DNA of 64,000 bases from Vicinamibacterales bacterium (GCA_035699745.1 DASSPH010000108.1:1-64000); one strand, 5' to 3'; shown: positions 11,393 to 20,798, counted from the first letter of the stretch. The notes: generated from the letters alone by a model not told the origin. A program made the numbers and translations.

Positions 11393-12345
11393 CGGATCCG
11401 GAACTGCACGTCGTTCGCGTGCGTGAATCCGTCGGCATCCACCGCCTGGACCTGCAAGCGAACCGGCGCGTCGGCATCGCGGCGCAGCGCCGCCATCACC
11501 GCTGAGACGTCCGCCGCGACGATCGCGCCGTCGGCAATCCTGAACAGCGGCGTGAGCGCCTGCGCGACGCCCCCGGAATGATCCAGAAGATCGATCTGCA
11601 CGCCGCTTCGAAGCGCCACCGGTCCGGCGTCGGAGACGAAACGCAAGGTCAGTGATGTCGCGCCCGCGGCAACCACGCCGTCGCGCGCTTCCGCGAGCAC
11701 CAGGTCCGTCTCCTCGATCACGTCACGGTCGCCGTCCAGCCCGATCGACGCGCTGCTCGATCCGCCGGGCTCGACCGTCACCACGCTGCGCCCTTCGGCC
11801 GTCGAGGGGACGACGGCCGTGAGGCGCACCGATCCGGCCGGGACCTCGACTCGCAGCGTTCCGCCTGCTTTCGTACGGCCGACGCCGACGTCGTCGACGC
11901 GGATGTAGATGCCCGCGCCGTCCCTGGCCCCCATGGCATCGAGTGTCCCGCCGTCCAGGCGGAAGACGCGGACGTCCACCGTCGCCAGTGCCGGCGGGGT
12001 CGCGGTCGACACGCACTTCCGGAGCGACGACAGGGCGGCGGTCATCCGGGCGGCGCGGCGGGCGAACAGACTCGGGTGGGCCTGAAGATCCCGCGCCGCG
12101 GCGTCGACCTGCCGGAGCGCGTCGGGCCGCTTGTGCAGACGGAAGAGGACCAGCGCCCGATCGATGCGCCGCCTCATCGATCTGACGCCGGGATCGTTCG
12201 CGTCGCCGGTTGCCCGGAGCATCCCGGCGCGCTCGCGCTCGCACGGCGGCGCAGCCGGCTGCCGGGAGGCGGCGTCCACTGCGTCCACGCCCGCCGCGGC
12301 GGCGCCGATGAGTGCGGCGAGCAGCGCCGCGCGGACAGGCTTCAT
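11389..12345 (-). CDS. secreted protein sharing a domain with the upstream IPT/TIG protein
   Basis: Exported protein of 318 residues with signal peptide MKPVRAALLAALIGAAAAG. An Arg-rich helical segment follows (about 45-115). Residues about 130-318 form a beta-rich domain: GRTKAGGTLRVEVPAGSV, TAVVPSTAEGRSVVTV and the terminal DADGFTHANDVQFRI. The same order of motifs occurs in the upstream 1270-residue protein (GRTAADGTLSVDVAPGE, TATVPSTSQGNAIATV, DADGFTHESSVEFSL), so the two share a homologous domain. Its ATG overlaps the upstream stop (ATGA), so translation is coupled and the two products probably work together. Function is not recognised. Confidence 0.75.
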   Translation of the reverse strand: MKPVRAALLAALIGAAAAGVDAVDAASRQPAAPPCERERAGMLRATGDANDPGVRSMRRRIDRALVLFRLHKRPDALRQVDAAARDLQAHPSLFARRAARMTAALSSLRKCVSTATPPALATVDVRVFRLDGGTLDAMGARDGAGIYIRVDDVGVGRTKAGGTLRVEVPAGSVRLTAVVPSTAEGRSVVTVEPGGSSSASIGLDGDRDVIEETDLVLAEARDGVVAAGATSLTLRFVSDAGPVALRSGVQIDLLDHSGGVAQALTPLFRIADGAIVAADVSAVMAALRRDADAPVRLQVQAVDADGFTHANDVQFRIR

Positions 12346-15300
12346 TTCAACAGCTTCGAATCGTCGAGCGACACGTGGACGTGCGAGTTGTGAATCGTGT
12401 TGTACAGGAACTTGGAGCTGTTCGCCTTGTTCCAGGCGCCCGTACCTGTATCGAGCGTCAGTTGGCTCGCCGTCAGTGTGCCGGTCTTGATCAGGGTCGC
12501 CGCCCATCCCTCGGGCAGCGTGATCGCCCCCTCGGTCCGGCTGTTCCCGACGGCGTAAATGACATTGGTCACATCCGCCAGATCCATCAAGGCGCCAAGC
12601 CCGGTGCGCGATTCCGACACCCACGACGTGACGGCCGTCTTCGCCGCGGCGCTGCCGTTGAGCGCGGCGAACACGTTGTCGCGCAGCAGTTCGTAATTCT
12701 GCTGGCCGCTCTTGTTGGCGTCGAAGACATAGAAGTGGAACATGTCGATGTCGACGCCGCGCGCGTGCCCCTGATGCCCGAGATCGAGCGCGTGCTCCCC
12801 GGAGATGTCGTTGATCCGGCGCATCAGTCCGGAGTGCTTCGTCAGCCAGTCGAACGCGCCGCGCGACGCCCAGTCGTCCAGGCCGGTCTCGCGCTTCGAA
12901 TACCGGCCGAAGATCTGCGGCATCCGCCAGAGCGCGTGCATCTCGGGCGACTCCTTCGGATCCGACTCCACCGGGTCGCCGTCGGCCGTGCCCTTGACCA
13001 CGAACTCGTAGCGCAGGTAATGCGTCGCCGGCGGGATCGTCGGCACGGTCGACGAGACGGTGTGCATCGACGCGCGCACCTTGATCTTGCGTCCTTCGTC
13101 CTCGAACTGGACGTTCGCTCCCGGAGCTTCGTCGTTGAGCAGCGTCTGCAGCGTGGTCCCGGCCGCGTCCTTCAGCTTGAGCGTGACGCGCTCGACCGTC
13201 GTGTTCTCGGGCTTCTGTACGGTCAACGTGAACCACCGCTCGTAGACGTTCGTCGTGCCCGTCGGGATACTGTAGTACGTCGAGTCGCCTTTCGTCTGCT
13301 TCACGTCCGGATCGACGATGCTCGCCGGCTGCGGCTTGGCGACGTCCTTGTCGGCTTTCCGGATCGCCAGTTTGGGCTCGGCGCCCAGCACCGCGCTCAC
13401 CGACGTCGGGAACAGATGATCCTTGATGTTGGTGGCGCTGGCGCGCAGCGTGAGCTCGACGTCCTGCGTCGTCGTCAGAGCTTCGACGTTGAGCTCCTCC
13501 TGGATTTCGCCCGTGCTGCCGTTGGCCTGCCACGCCGGATCGCCCGTGAGCTGCGCGTTGACCTGACGGCGGATGTTGAACAGACGCTGCCGTCCGGCGA
13601 ACACGTCGATCACCCACACGTCGTCGTACGGGCTCTTCTGGCGCACCCATTCCGGATACTCGGCGCTGGTCACGGTGTACTTGAGCGTCACCTTCTTCGT
13701 GCCCTGCGGCACCGTCAGCGGCGCGCTCTGTTCAACCGGCTCACCCTGGCCGTCGGAGGTCACGAGCACCGACGCCGTCGGTCCCTCGGCCGCCGCGGTC
13801 AACGCGACAGCCGGCTGGCGGAACGCAGACGCACCGGACGAGGCGGCGCTCCTGGCGCTCGCCTCAGCCGGCGTCGCCAGTGACACCAGGGCGCTTGGCG
13901 GCACTTCGAGCGGCGGCACGCCGTTGCGAATGTCGGTCACGCTGCGCATGACGAGCGTCACCGACGAGTCCTCGGTGAGCGCCATCACGCCTTCACCGTA
14001 GTAGAAGTCGCCGGCCGCCTGCTTCTCGGCGTCGAGGCTGACGGTCGCGTACGGCATCAGCGGCAGCGTGATGCGTCCCTGCGAGTCGGTCGTCCGCTGC
14101 ATCTGGATCGCCGTGCCCGCGACCGACACGGTCACATCGATATTCGACACCGCCAGAGCCGGGTTGGACGGCGGGGGAGCGACGGTCACATTCAACGCGA
14201 GCTGCCCGAGGCTGAACTCGACGCTGCTCTCGTGAGTGAACCCATCCGCATCCAGCGCGCGGACGCGGAGCACCGCCGGTTCGACGTTCGGCAGCCAGAC
14301 GAAGAACCATGCGGGGTCCTGCGCGACCATCCGCCCGCTCGAGAGCACGAACATGCTGCTCAGCTCGAACTCGATGTTGCCGGCGCGATTGATCAGCTCG
14401 ACCTGCTCCAGCTTCGCGACCGGGAGCAGCGTGCCGCCGCGCATGAACGACATCGTGAACGTCGGCGAGGTCACCGGGACGATGCCGTCGACGACTTCGC
14501 CGACGACCAGCGGCGTGGACTCCGCCACGTCCCCGGAGTCGGTCAGGATGACGGTCGCGATGGCGGTCTGACCGGCCACGACGGTGGCGATCGCGTTGCC
14601 TTGCGACGTGGACGGCACCGTGGCGGTCACGACCTTCTCGCCAGGGGCGACGTCTACCGACAAGGTACCGTCCGCCGCGGTCCGGCCTGCTGGCACACCG
14701 TCGATCGCGACGTACACGTCGGCGCCCGCCGGTGATCCCTGGTGGCCCGGAGCGCTCTCGTCGTACACGTAGGTCCGTATCGTCAGCGTCCCGGTGGTTG
14801 GCGGCGTGAGGACGGTGAACGGCAGCGCATTGCTCGATTGTCCGTTGGCGATCACGACGACGGGCCCCGACGTCGCCTGTGCCGGCACGGAGGTCACAAT
14901 CGTGGTCGCCGTCGCGGACGTCACCGCGGCGGCAATGCCATTGAACGTCACCGACGAGCCTTCCGGCGCGAAACCGCTGCCCGAGATCGTCACCGGATCG
15001 CCTGGATATCCCGAGGAAGGCTGGAGGGCCGCCAGCGTCGGCGGCGGAATGACGGTGAACGGCGAACCGTTGCTCGTCAGTCCGTTCACCGTGACCACCA
15101 CAGGCCCCGTCGTGGCACCCGCAGGCACGGTGGTGACGATCGATCCGCCGCTCCAACTCGTCGGCGTCGCGTCGACGCCGTTGAATCGCACGGTACTGCT
15201 GCCCTGCGCGCTGCCGAAGTTCGCGCCGGTGATCGTGACCTGCTGTCCGGCGATGCCCGACGTCGGATTCAACGCGCTGATCGTCGGCGGCTGGATGACG

Positions 15301-16154
15301 GTGAAGGTGACACCGTTGCTGCTCGTGCCGTTCACGGTCACGACGACCGGCCCGCTGGTCGCGCCCGACGGCACCTCGGCCACGATTCTCGTGTTGCTCC
15401 AACTCGTCACCGTGGCGGGCGTGCCGTTGAAGGTGGCGCTGCTGCTGCCTTGCGACGCCCCGAAGTTCTGGCCGTCGATCGTCACCGCCTGTCCGGCCGG
15501 GCCGGACGCCGGCGCGATGGCGGAGATGGCGGGCGCGACCGGCAGCGGCACGACGATCGTCGAATCGTAGTTGCCGTTGAGCACGCCTTCGATGCCCAGT
15601 TCGACCTGGACGCTCTTCCTGGCCGGCGCCGAATCGACCCACGCGCCGATCTCGGCGTAGAAGCGATCGCTGCTCGCCATCGCGCGATCGGTGGGAATCG
15701 TGCAGCTGAACGTGTACCTGGTGAACGTCGTCGTCAGCTTCGGGAGCGTCGTGTCCGGTCCCTGGCCGGCGCCGCAGAGGCCGAGGACCGGTCCCCAGTA
15801 CTGATTGAAGTGGAGGACGGCCGTCGGATGAAAGATCCCTTCGACCGTGGTCTTTCGCAGCCAGACCGAAAACGTCACCACCGAGTTTGCCGGGATGGTT
15901 CCCGACAGGTTCGGCACGCCGGCCTGCGTCTCGAAGTAATCGAGCACGAGGAACCAGTTGGAGCTGGATCCTTTCAAGTCCGGCGAGCGCCGTACGACCG
16001 CCGCGACATCGGGAGGCGCGGCTTTCAACTGCTTCGCGGCGTTGATCGTCGACGCTTCGTTGTGCAGGCGATAGGTGACCGTCGCTTGCGCCTCCGCGGC
16101 GTACGGCAGGAGGCCGACGAACGCGAGGGCGAGTGCGGAGATTCGAGCCAGCAT
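12342..16154 (-). CDS. large secreted IPT/TIG-repeat protein with putative LAS-type metallopeptidase C-terminus
   Basis: Exported protein of 1270 residues with signal peptide MLARISALALAFVGLLPYAAEA. After a beta-rich N-terminal region come three IPT/TIG immunoglobulin-like repeats (about 205-455, each with GxxGxxVTIxGxxFG and GPVVVxxNGxxSN). A domain shared with the downstream gene follows (about 456-660), then more beta-rich segments. The last 145 residues contain GHARGVDIDM (His1130, Asp1135, Asp1137) and SHVHVSL (His1258, His1260). That spacing and His-x(n)-Asp ... His-x-His order resemble LAS-superfamily zinc peptidases (M15/M74). If so the protein may bind and cut cell-wall peptides or another surface polymer. 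The peptidase call is inference from motifs only. Confidence 0.72.
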   Translation of the reverse strand: MLARISALALAFVGLLPYAAEAQATVTYRLHNEASTINAAKQLKAAPPDVAAVVRRSPDLKGSSSNWFLVLDYFETQAGVPNLSGTIPANSVVTFSVWLRKTTVEGIFHPTAVLHFNQYWGPVLGLCGAGQGPDTTLPKLTTTFTRYTFSCTIPTDRAMASSDRFYAEIGAWVDSAPARKSVQVELGIEGVLNGNYDSTIVVPLPVAPAISAIAPASGPAGQAVTIDGQNFGASQGSSSATFNGTPATVTSWSNTRIVAEVPSGATSGPVVVTVNGTSSNGVTFTVIQPPTISALNPTSGIAGQQVTITGANFGSAQGSSTVRFNGVDATPTSWSGGSIVTTVPAGATTGPVVVTVNGLTSNGSPFTVIPPPTLAALQPSSGYPGDPVTISGSGFAPEGSSVTFNGIAAAVTSATATTIVTSVPAQATSGPVVVIANGQSSNALPFTVLTPPTTGTLTIRTYVYDESAPGHQGSPAGADVYVAIDGVPAGRTAADGTLSVDVAPGEKVVTATVPSTSQGNAIATVVAGQTAIATVILTDSGDVAESTPLVVGEVVDGIVPVTSPTFTMSFMRGGTLLPVAKLEQVELINRAGNIEFELSSMFVLSSGRMVAQDPAWFFVWLPNVEPAVLRVRALDADGFTHESSVEFSLGQLALNVTVAPPPSNPALAVSNIDVTVSVAGTAIQMQRTTDSQGRITLPLMPYATVSLDAEKQAAGDFYYGEGVMALTEDSSVTLVMRSVTDIRNGVPPLEVPPSALVSLATPAEASARSAASSGASAFRQPAVALTAAAEGPTASVLVTSDGQGEPVEQSAPLTVPQGTKKVTLKYTVTSAEYPEWVRQKSPYDDVWVIDVFAGRQRLFNIRRQVNAQLTGDPAWQANGSTGEIQEELNVEALTTTQDVELTLRASATNIKDHLFPTSVSAVLGAEPKLAIRKADKDVAKPQPASIVDPDVKQTKGDSTYYSIPTGTTNVYERWFTLTVQKPENTTVERVTLKLKDAAGTTLQTLLNDEAPGANVQFEDEGRKIKVRASMHTVSSTVPTIPPATHYLRYEFVVKGTADGDPVESDPKESPEMHALWRMPQIFGRYSKRETGLDDWASRGAFDWLTKHSGLMRRINDISGEHALDLGHQGHARGVDIDMFHFYVFDANKSGQQNYELLRDNVFAALNGSAAAKTAVTSWVSESRTGLGALMDLADVTNVIYAVGNSRTEGAITLPEGWAATLIKTGTLTASQLTLDTGTGAWNKANSSKFLYNTIHNSHVHVSLDDSKLLK

Positions 16155-16456
16155 GATCGGACTCCTGGCGGCGGCGTGGCCGGCGACCTGAGATCAGTTG
16201 CGAAGAAGTGAGTGGAGAGTGGGCAGCAATGTGGATGCCGCGCCCGGGAGCGATGATTCCGGCGTGAATATGCGAAGGAGCGAGGCGTGGTGCGGCCATT
16301 CGATTGGCCGCCGGCCAACGGATTGGCCGACAGCCGAGGATCGAGGTTCGAGGGGCGAGGGTCGGTCTGCCCCCAGGGGGTGGGGCTCGTCCCGCACCGT
16401 CGAACGCTCGTCACCGAATCTCCCTGCGGGGCAGGGGCGCCGGTACACTGCGCTGC
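16155..16456. other. intergenic region between divergent secreted-protein genes
   Basis: About 300 bp with no convincing gene. It contains short GC-rich inverted and direct repeats of ATTGGCC/CCGGCC type near 16297-16330 and an imperfect GAGGNTCGAGG purine run near 16336-16360. It must hold the promoter for the leftward IPT/TIG gene. Confidence 0.6.
16444..16449 (+). promoter_or_regulatory. candidate -10 (TACACT) 7 bases before the start
   Basis: GGTACACTGC precedes the ATG at 16457 so closely that the transcript would be leaderless. The same GGTACACTGC string precedes the ATG at 27596. Confidence 0.4.
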
Positions 16457-17590
16457 ATGATTCGCCCAGCCGCGCTCCTTTCGTGTGTTCTGTCTGCGCC
16501 CGTCATGGCCGCGGCGCAGCAGCCGCCGTATGCCTTTCCGCCGCCGGCGCCGGGGATCACGGTCTCGGGGGACGTGGAGTACGCGAAGAGCGGAACGACC
16601 GTGCTCGCGATGGACGTCTACAGGCCGCCGGCGGCGGCAGCCAGGCGCCGGCCGGCGCTGATCTTCTTCAATCGCGCCGCGGGCGCCGATCGCAAGTGGG
16701 ATTTCTACGCAGCCTGGGCGCGGACCGCCGCGTCAAAGGGGATCGTCGGGATCGTGCCCGACCTTCGCGGCGGGAGCGAAGCGGCGGACTTCACGCTGCT
16801 GCTCGCGCACCTGGAGCAGAAGGCCGCCGAGTACGGCATCGACAGCATCGCCGTCTACGCCGCGTCGGGGAACGTGTCGGCGGCCCTGCCGGCGCTGCAG
16901 GATCCGTCGCTGACCGCGGTGAAGGCGGCGGTCATTTACTACGGCGCCGCCACCATCCAGCGGTTCCGGCTCGACCTGCCGATCCTCTACGTCCGCGCCG
17001 GACTCGATCGCCCGCCGCTCAACGAACTGATCGGCACGCTGGCGTCGCGCGCCGTCGCGCAGAATGCGCCGTTGACGCTGCTGAATTACGCCGGCGGGCA
17101 CCACGGCTTCGAGGCGCTGGACGACAACGATCTGACGCGGCGCGTCATCGACGAGACGCTCGAGTTCGTGATGGCGGCCACGTCGGCGCCGTACCAGTCG
17201 GCGCTCCGCGGCTCGCTCGGCGAGGCCACCGCCGCCGGCTACGCGCAGTCGGGGAAGTTCAAGGAGGCGGCCACCGAGTACGCGCGTCTCGTCGCCGCGC
17301 GGCCCGACGATCACCGCATGCGGCTGGCCTACGGCGAAGCCCTGCTGGGCGACAAGCAGTACGCCGCCGCCTGCGCGGAACTGGAGCAGCTGAAAGGGAA
17401 GGGGCTCGGCCCGCGCGATCTCGGCCTCCCCGCAGCGCACGCGTGCCTCATGAAAGGGGACCCCGCGGCTGCCGTGGCCTGGCTGAACACGATCCCGGCG
17501 CGGTATCTGCCGGCCGCCATCGCGGAAGATCCGCGCTTTGCCCCGCTGAAGGATCGCGAAGATTTCCGCGCCCTGTTCAGCCGCAAGTAG
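16457..17590 (+). CDS. secreted alpha/beta-hydrolase with TPR-like C-terminus
   Basis: About 377 residues, signal peptide MIRPAALLSCVLSAPVMAAAQ. Residues about 30-255 look like a dienelactone-hydrolase-type alpha/beta-hydrolase: a strand leading to RRPALIFFNRA, the nucleophile elbow YAASGN (Ser in A-x-S-G-N rather than the usual G-x-S-x-G), an acid in VRAGLDRP and the catalytic His in AGGHHGFE. Residues about 260-377 form TPR-like helical repeats (YAQSGKFKEAATEYARLVAARPDDH, LAYGEALLGDKQYAAACAEL). The substrate is unknown and the altered elbow makes activity uncertain. An in-frame upstream extension to 16304 is rejected because the signal peptide begins at 16457. Confidence 0.78.
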   Translation: MIRPAALLSCVLSAPVMAAAQQPPYAFPPPAPGITVSGDVEYAKSGTTVLAMDVYRPPAAAARRRPALIFFNRAAGADRKWDFYAAWARTAASKGIVGIVPDLRGGSEAADFTLLLAHLEQKAAEYGIDSIAVYAASGNVSAALPALQDPSLTAVKAAVIYYGAATIQRFRLDLPILYVRAGLDRPPLNELIGTLASRAVAQNAPLTLLNYAGGHHGFEALDDNDLTRRVIDETLEFVMAATSAPYQSALRGSLGEATAAGYAQSGKFKEAATEYARLVAARPDDHRMRLAYGEALLGDKQYAAACAELEQLKGKGLGPRDLGLPAAHACLMKGDPAAAVAWLNTIPARYLPAAIAEDPRFAPLKDREDFRALFSRK

Positions 17591-17648
17591 CGCAATTCCC
17601 CGGCGGCCTGGCTGCAACCCCGCGCGCGGCGCGGTCCGTCTAACCGGC

Positions 17649-20099
17649 ATGGCCGACATCCTCTTCGATCTGCGCGATGCCTGGCGCGGGCTGCGCCGGG
17701 ACCCGCTGTATGCCGCCGCCGTGATCGGGACGCTGGCGCTGACGCTGGGCGCCGCCACCGCCGTGTTCTCGATCGTGAACGGGGTGCTGCTGCGTCCGCT
17801 CGCGTATCCCGACCCGGAGGCGCTCGTCTCGATCCGCGAGATCATGCCGGGCGTCGCGCATCGCTATCCAACGCTGGCCGTGACGCCGCGCCACTTCGAC
17901 GTCTGGCGGACCCGCGCGGCCTCGTTCACGGCGATGGCGCAGATGGACTGGCGGACCTCGACGCTGACCGGCGTCGCCGATGCGGCGCAGGTGCGCGTGC
18001 TTCGCACCTCCGGGACGCTCTTCGACGTGCTGCAGACGCCGGTCGCGCTCGGACGCGGGTTGACGCTCGATGACGAGCGCCCCGATCGGCCGCGCGTGAC
18101 GGTCATCGGCGATGCGCTCTGGCGCGACCGGCTCGGCGCCGATCCTGCCGTGCTCGGCCGGGTGCTGACGCTCGGCGGCACGCAGTACACGATCGTCGGC
18201 GTGCTGCCGCGCGGCTCCGCGCTCCCCGCGCTCGCGACGCTGAACCCGTCCGGCACGCTGTCGACGACCGTCGACGCGATCGTCCCGTTCCGTATCTCGC
18301 TCTCCGACTTCGACTGGATAGGACAGTTCAACTACGGCGTCGTCGCGCGGCTGAAACCGGGCGTCACGCTGGCGCAGGCGCGGGCGGAGATGGACGTGCT
18401 CCAAGGCACTGTCGCCGAGATCGCGCGCCGCGAAACACGTGAGGCGGCGGAACTGCGCGCGTGGGTGATGCCGCTCACCGAGACCATCGTCGGCTCGTCG
18501 CGCCGCGGCCTCCTCCTGCTCCTCGGCGCGATCGGCGGCGTGCTGCTCATCGCGTGCGCCAACCTGGCGAACCTCACGCTCACGCGCGCCGCGGCGCGGA
18601 AGCGGGATGTCGCCGTGCGCGGCGCGCTCGGCGCGGCGCGCTGGCGGCTCGTGCGCGCGGTCATCGTCGAGCAGCTTGGGCTGGCGGCGATCGGCGCCGC
18701 GGCAGGCGTCGGCGTCGCGGTCCTCTGCTTGCGCGTGTTCGTCACCACCGCCCCCCGGGCGCTGCCGCGCGTGCAGGACGTCTCGATCGACGCCCGCGTC
18801 CTCGCGTTCGCCGGGCTCGCGGCCGGGCTCGCCGCGCTGGCTGTGGCGCTGCTCCCGGCGCTCGAGATCGGCGGCGGCACGCTTGAGTCGGCGCTGCGCG
18901 CCGGCGGGCGGACCAGCGATCGCGGCGGACGACGCGCGCGCGCGGCGCTGCTCAGCGCGCAGGTCGCGTTGTCGGTGATGCTGCTCGCGGTGAGCGGCCT
19001 GTTCGTGTCGAGCCTCACGCGGCTGCTTCGCGTCGACGCCGGCTTCTCCCCGGAGGGGGCGGTGACGATCGACATCGCGCCGGTCTCGGCGCGCTATCCG
19101 GGCATCGCGGCTCGGGCTGCGCTCTACGATCGCATTTACGATCGCGTGCGCGAGATCCCGGGCGTCACCAGCGCGGCGTGGACCTCGGCGCTGCCGCTCA
19201 CGGGCGAGACGTGGGTGGACGTGATGGTGCGTCCCGATCGTCCCACCGCCGGCGCGGCGCGGCCGAGCGCGAACTACCGGTTCGTCGGTCCGGAGTACTT
19301 CCGCGCGATCGGGATGCCGCTGCTTCGCGGGCGGGCGATCGATCCCTCCGATCGGACGTCAACCGTACCGCCGGCGGTGATCTCGATGCGGGCGTCGCAG
19401 ACGCTCTGGCCGGGGGAGGACGCGGTCGGCCGCGAGTTCGCTCGCGCCGACCCGGCCGTCCGCTACCGCGTCGTCGGGGTCGTGGGCGACGGCCGCGTGA
19501 CGGCGCTCGAGACCCAGTCCCCGCTCATGGTTTACATTCCCTACTGGTCGAACAACGAAGGCAGGTCCGTGCTGGTCGTCCGCGTCGACGGGGACACGGG
19601 TGCCGTCGTCGCCGCCGTGCGGCGGGCCATCCGCGACATCGATCCGGAGGTGGCGATTGCCGCCGTCGCGCCGCTGCGGCAGGTCGTCGACACGGCCGTC
19701 GAGGGGCGCCGCTACCAGGCGTCGCTCTTCAGCGCCTTCGGCGGGGCAGCGCTGCTGATCGCGGTCCTCGGCGTCTATGCGACGACGGCCTATGGGGTCT
19801 TGCGGCGGCGCCGCGAGATCAACATCCGTGTGGCGCTCGGCGCGCGGGGACGGCAGGTGCTCGGTCTCGTGCTGCGTCAGAGCCTCGCGGCGATCGGCGG
19901 CGGCCTCGCCGTGGGACTGGCGGGGGCCGCCGCCACAGGCGGGGTGATCGCGAGTCTGCTGTTCGAGGTGCGTCCGCGCGATCCGGTGGTGCTGGGATTC
20001 GTCGCCGCCGGCGTCGGGCTGACCGGGATGCTGGCGGCGTTCGCGGCGGCGCGCGCCGGGCTGCGCGTGGATCCCGCGGCGGCGCTGCGCGACGAGTGA
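17649..20099 (+). CDS. ADOP-type FtsX/MacB-like permease
   Basis: Inner-membrane protein of 816 residues with two repeats of a MacB periplasmic core plus FtsX permease domain, the layout of the acidobacterial duplicated orphan permease family. The N-terminus (DLRDAWRGLRRDPLYAAAVIGTLALTLG) is the usual opening of this family. The first FtsX domain is around residues 285-400 (IACANLANLTLTRAAARKRD), the second core follows TM at about 435, and the final FtsX domain is around 690-805 (RRREINIRVALGARGRQVL). No ABC ATPase gene is adjacent, as expected for orphan members. Likely role is export or mechanotransmission in the envelope; cargo unknown. Confidence 0.9.
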   Translation: MADILFDLRDAWRGLRRDPLYAAAVIGTLALTLGAATAVFSIVNGVLLRPLAYPDPEALVSIREIMPGVAHRYPTLAVTPRHFDVWRTRAASFTAMAQMDWRTSTLTGVADAAQVRVLRTSGTLFDVLQTPVALGRGLTLDDERPDRPRVTVIGDALWRDRLGADPAVLGRVLTLGGTQYTIVGVLPRGSALPALATLNPSGTLSTTVDAIVPFRISLSDFDWIGQFNYGVVARLKPGVTLAQARAEMDVLQGTVAEIARRETREAAELRAWVMPLTETIVGSSRRGLLLLLGAIGGVLLIACANLANLTLTRAAARKRDVAVRGALGAARWRLVRAVIVEQLGLAAIGAAAGVGVAVLCLRVFVTTAPRALPRVQDVSIDARVLAFAGLAAGLAALAVALLPALEIGGGTLESALRAGGRTSDRGGRRARAALLSAQVALSVMLLAVSGLFVSSLTRLLRVDAGFSPEGAVTIDIAPVSARYPGIAARAALYDRIYDRVREIPGVTSAAWTSALPLTGETWVDVMVRPDRPTAGAARPSANYRFVGPEYFRAIGMPLLRGRAIDPSDRTSTVPPAVISMRASQTLWPGEDAVGREFARADPAVRYRVVGVVGDGRVTALETQSPLMVYIPYWSNNEGRSVLVVRVDGDTGAVVAAVRRAIRDIDPEVAIAAVAPLRQVVDTAVEGRRYQASLFSAFGGAALLIAVLGVYATTAYGVLRRRREINIRVALGARGRQVLGLVLRQSLAAIGGGLAVGLAGAAATGGVIASLLFEVRPRDPVVLGFVAAGVGLTGMLAAFAAARAGLRVDPAAALRDE

Positions 20100-20168
20100 G
20101 ATCCGGGCGGCTGCCGCGGGCGGGGCGGGGCGTGAAGTTGTGTTAGGATCGTGATTCACGCTTGGTGT

Positions 20169-20245
20169 CGGGGCGTGGCTCAGCCTGGTAGAGCACTCGG
20201 TTCGGGACCGAGGGGTCGGTGGTTCGAATCCACTCGCCCCGACCA
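20169..20245 (+). tRNA. tRNA-Pro (anticodon CGG)
   Basis: A complete cloverleaf with an encoded CCA end (20243-20245). The acceptor stem CGGGGCG pairs with CGCCCCG, with the C1-G72 pair typical of bacterial tRNA-Pro. The D-arm is GCTC..GAGC, the anticodon stem CTCGG/CCGAG closes the loop TTCGGGA (anticodon CGG at 20203-20205), and the T-arm contains GGTTCGAATC. Its 3' half from 20201 is the integration site of the element to the right. Confidence 0.97.
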
Positions 20246-20252
20246 CTTCTCC
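20201..20252 (+). repeat. attL-type direct repeat (tRNA-Pro 3' half)
   Basis: Identical over 52 bp to 27145-27196. Identity begins exactly at the anticodon loop (TTCGGGA) and runs 7 bp past the CCA. Beyond it the two ends stay similar but diverged for about another 40 bp. Confidence 0.92.
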
Positions 20253-20358
20253 GAAATCCCTAATAATTTCGAACGTCATGCTCGGTCATCATCGGGCATG
20301 AAGGGCTCAGACCGGGGTGTTTTGCCTCGGGATGTTGCTCCTATGTAACTCGAAATCA

Positions 20359-20390
20359 CGGTCCGCCAGCGCCGGCGGACCGTTTGTTTT
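20359..20390 (+). terminator. Rho-independent terminator-like hairpin
   Basis: A perfect 9-bp stem CGGTCCGCC/GGCGGACCG (20359-20367, 20374-20382) with a 6-base loop, followed by TTTGTTTT. It probably ends tRNA-Pro read-through before the island genes. Confidence 0.75.
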
Positions 20391-20579
20391 GTACGGGTTG
20401 AATCAACCCGACGGCCGCCAACGACCACCGATTGGAGGCTGTCATGACCTGCTTCGACGTCGCATTCCCGCCGCGCATGCGTTCCACAGCGCACGCACCA
20501 ACACCGCTCCGCATCGACAGTGTCGGTCCCGCTGCAGACGCGATCGAGCCCACGCCGTACCGTCGGCGTGAGCAGACCC

Positions 20580-20789
20580 ATGATGAAACCAGCGGATCCC
20601 ACCCCGAAAATCGCCGTCTGGGTCACGCCGCGCGAAGCGGCGGAGTACCTGAAGGTCGGCGTCGACATCATCTACGACGGCTGCGCGTCCGGCGGCCTGA
20701 AGCACACGCGGCTCGGCCATCGCACGATTCGTCTACGCCGCGAATGGCTCGATGCCTGGGCGGAGGCTCACACACGCATCGCGAAGTGA
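20580..20789 (+). CDS. excisionase-like small HTH protein
   Basis: 69-residue DNA-binding protein with the MerR/excisionase-type winged HTH pattern: WVTPREAAEYLKVGVDIIYDG followed by GLKHTRLGHRTIRLRREWLDAW. In integrative elements such proteins direct excision by the neighbouring integrase. It ends 9 bp before the integrase gene, consistent with co-transcription. The start could be ATG 20580 or 20583; longer upstream extensions carry no homology-like features. Confidence 0.8.
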   Translation: MMKPADPTPKIAVWVTPREAAEYLKVGVDIIYDGCASGGLKHTRLGHRTIRLRREWLDAWAEAHTRIAK

Positions 20790-20798
20790 GGTGCGGCC

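Noticed and set aside
13993-16299. 768-codon minus-strand frame overlapping the IPT/TIG gene
   Set aside because: The other frame encodes a signal peptide and clear TIG repeats; this one is Arg/Asp-rich shadow sequence.
20246-20579. Protein-coding gene between tRNA-Pro and the excisionase-like gene
   Set aside because: The open frames there have no start signals, run through a terminator hairpin and give low-quality translations.
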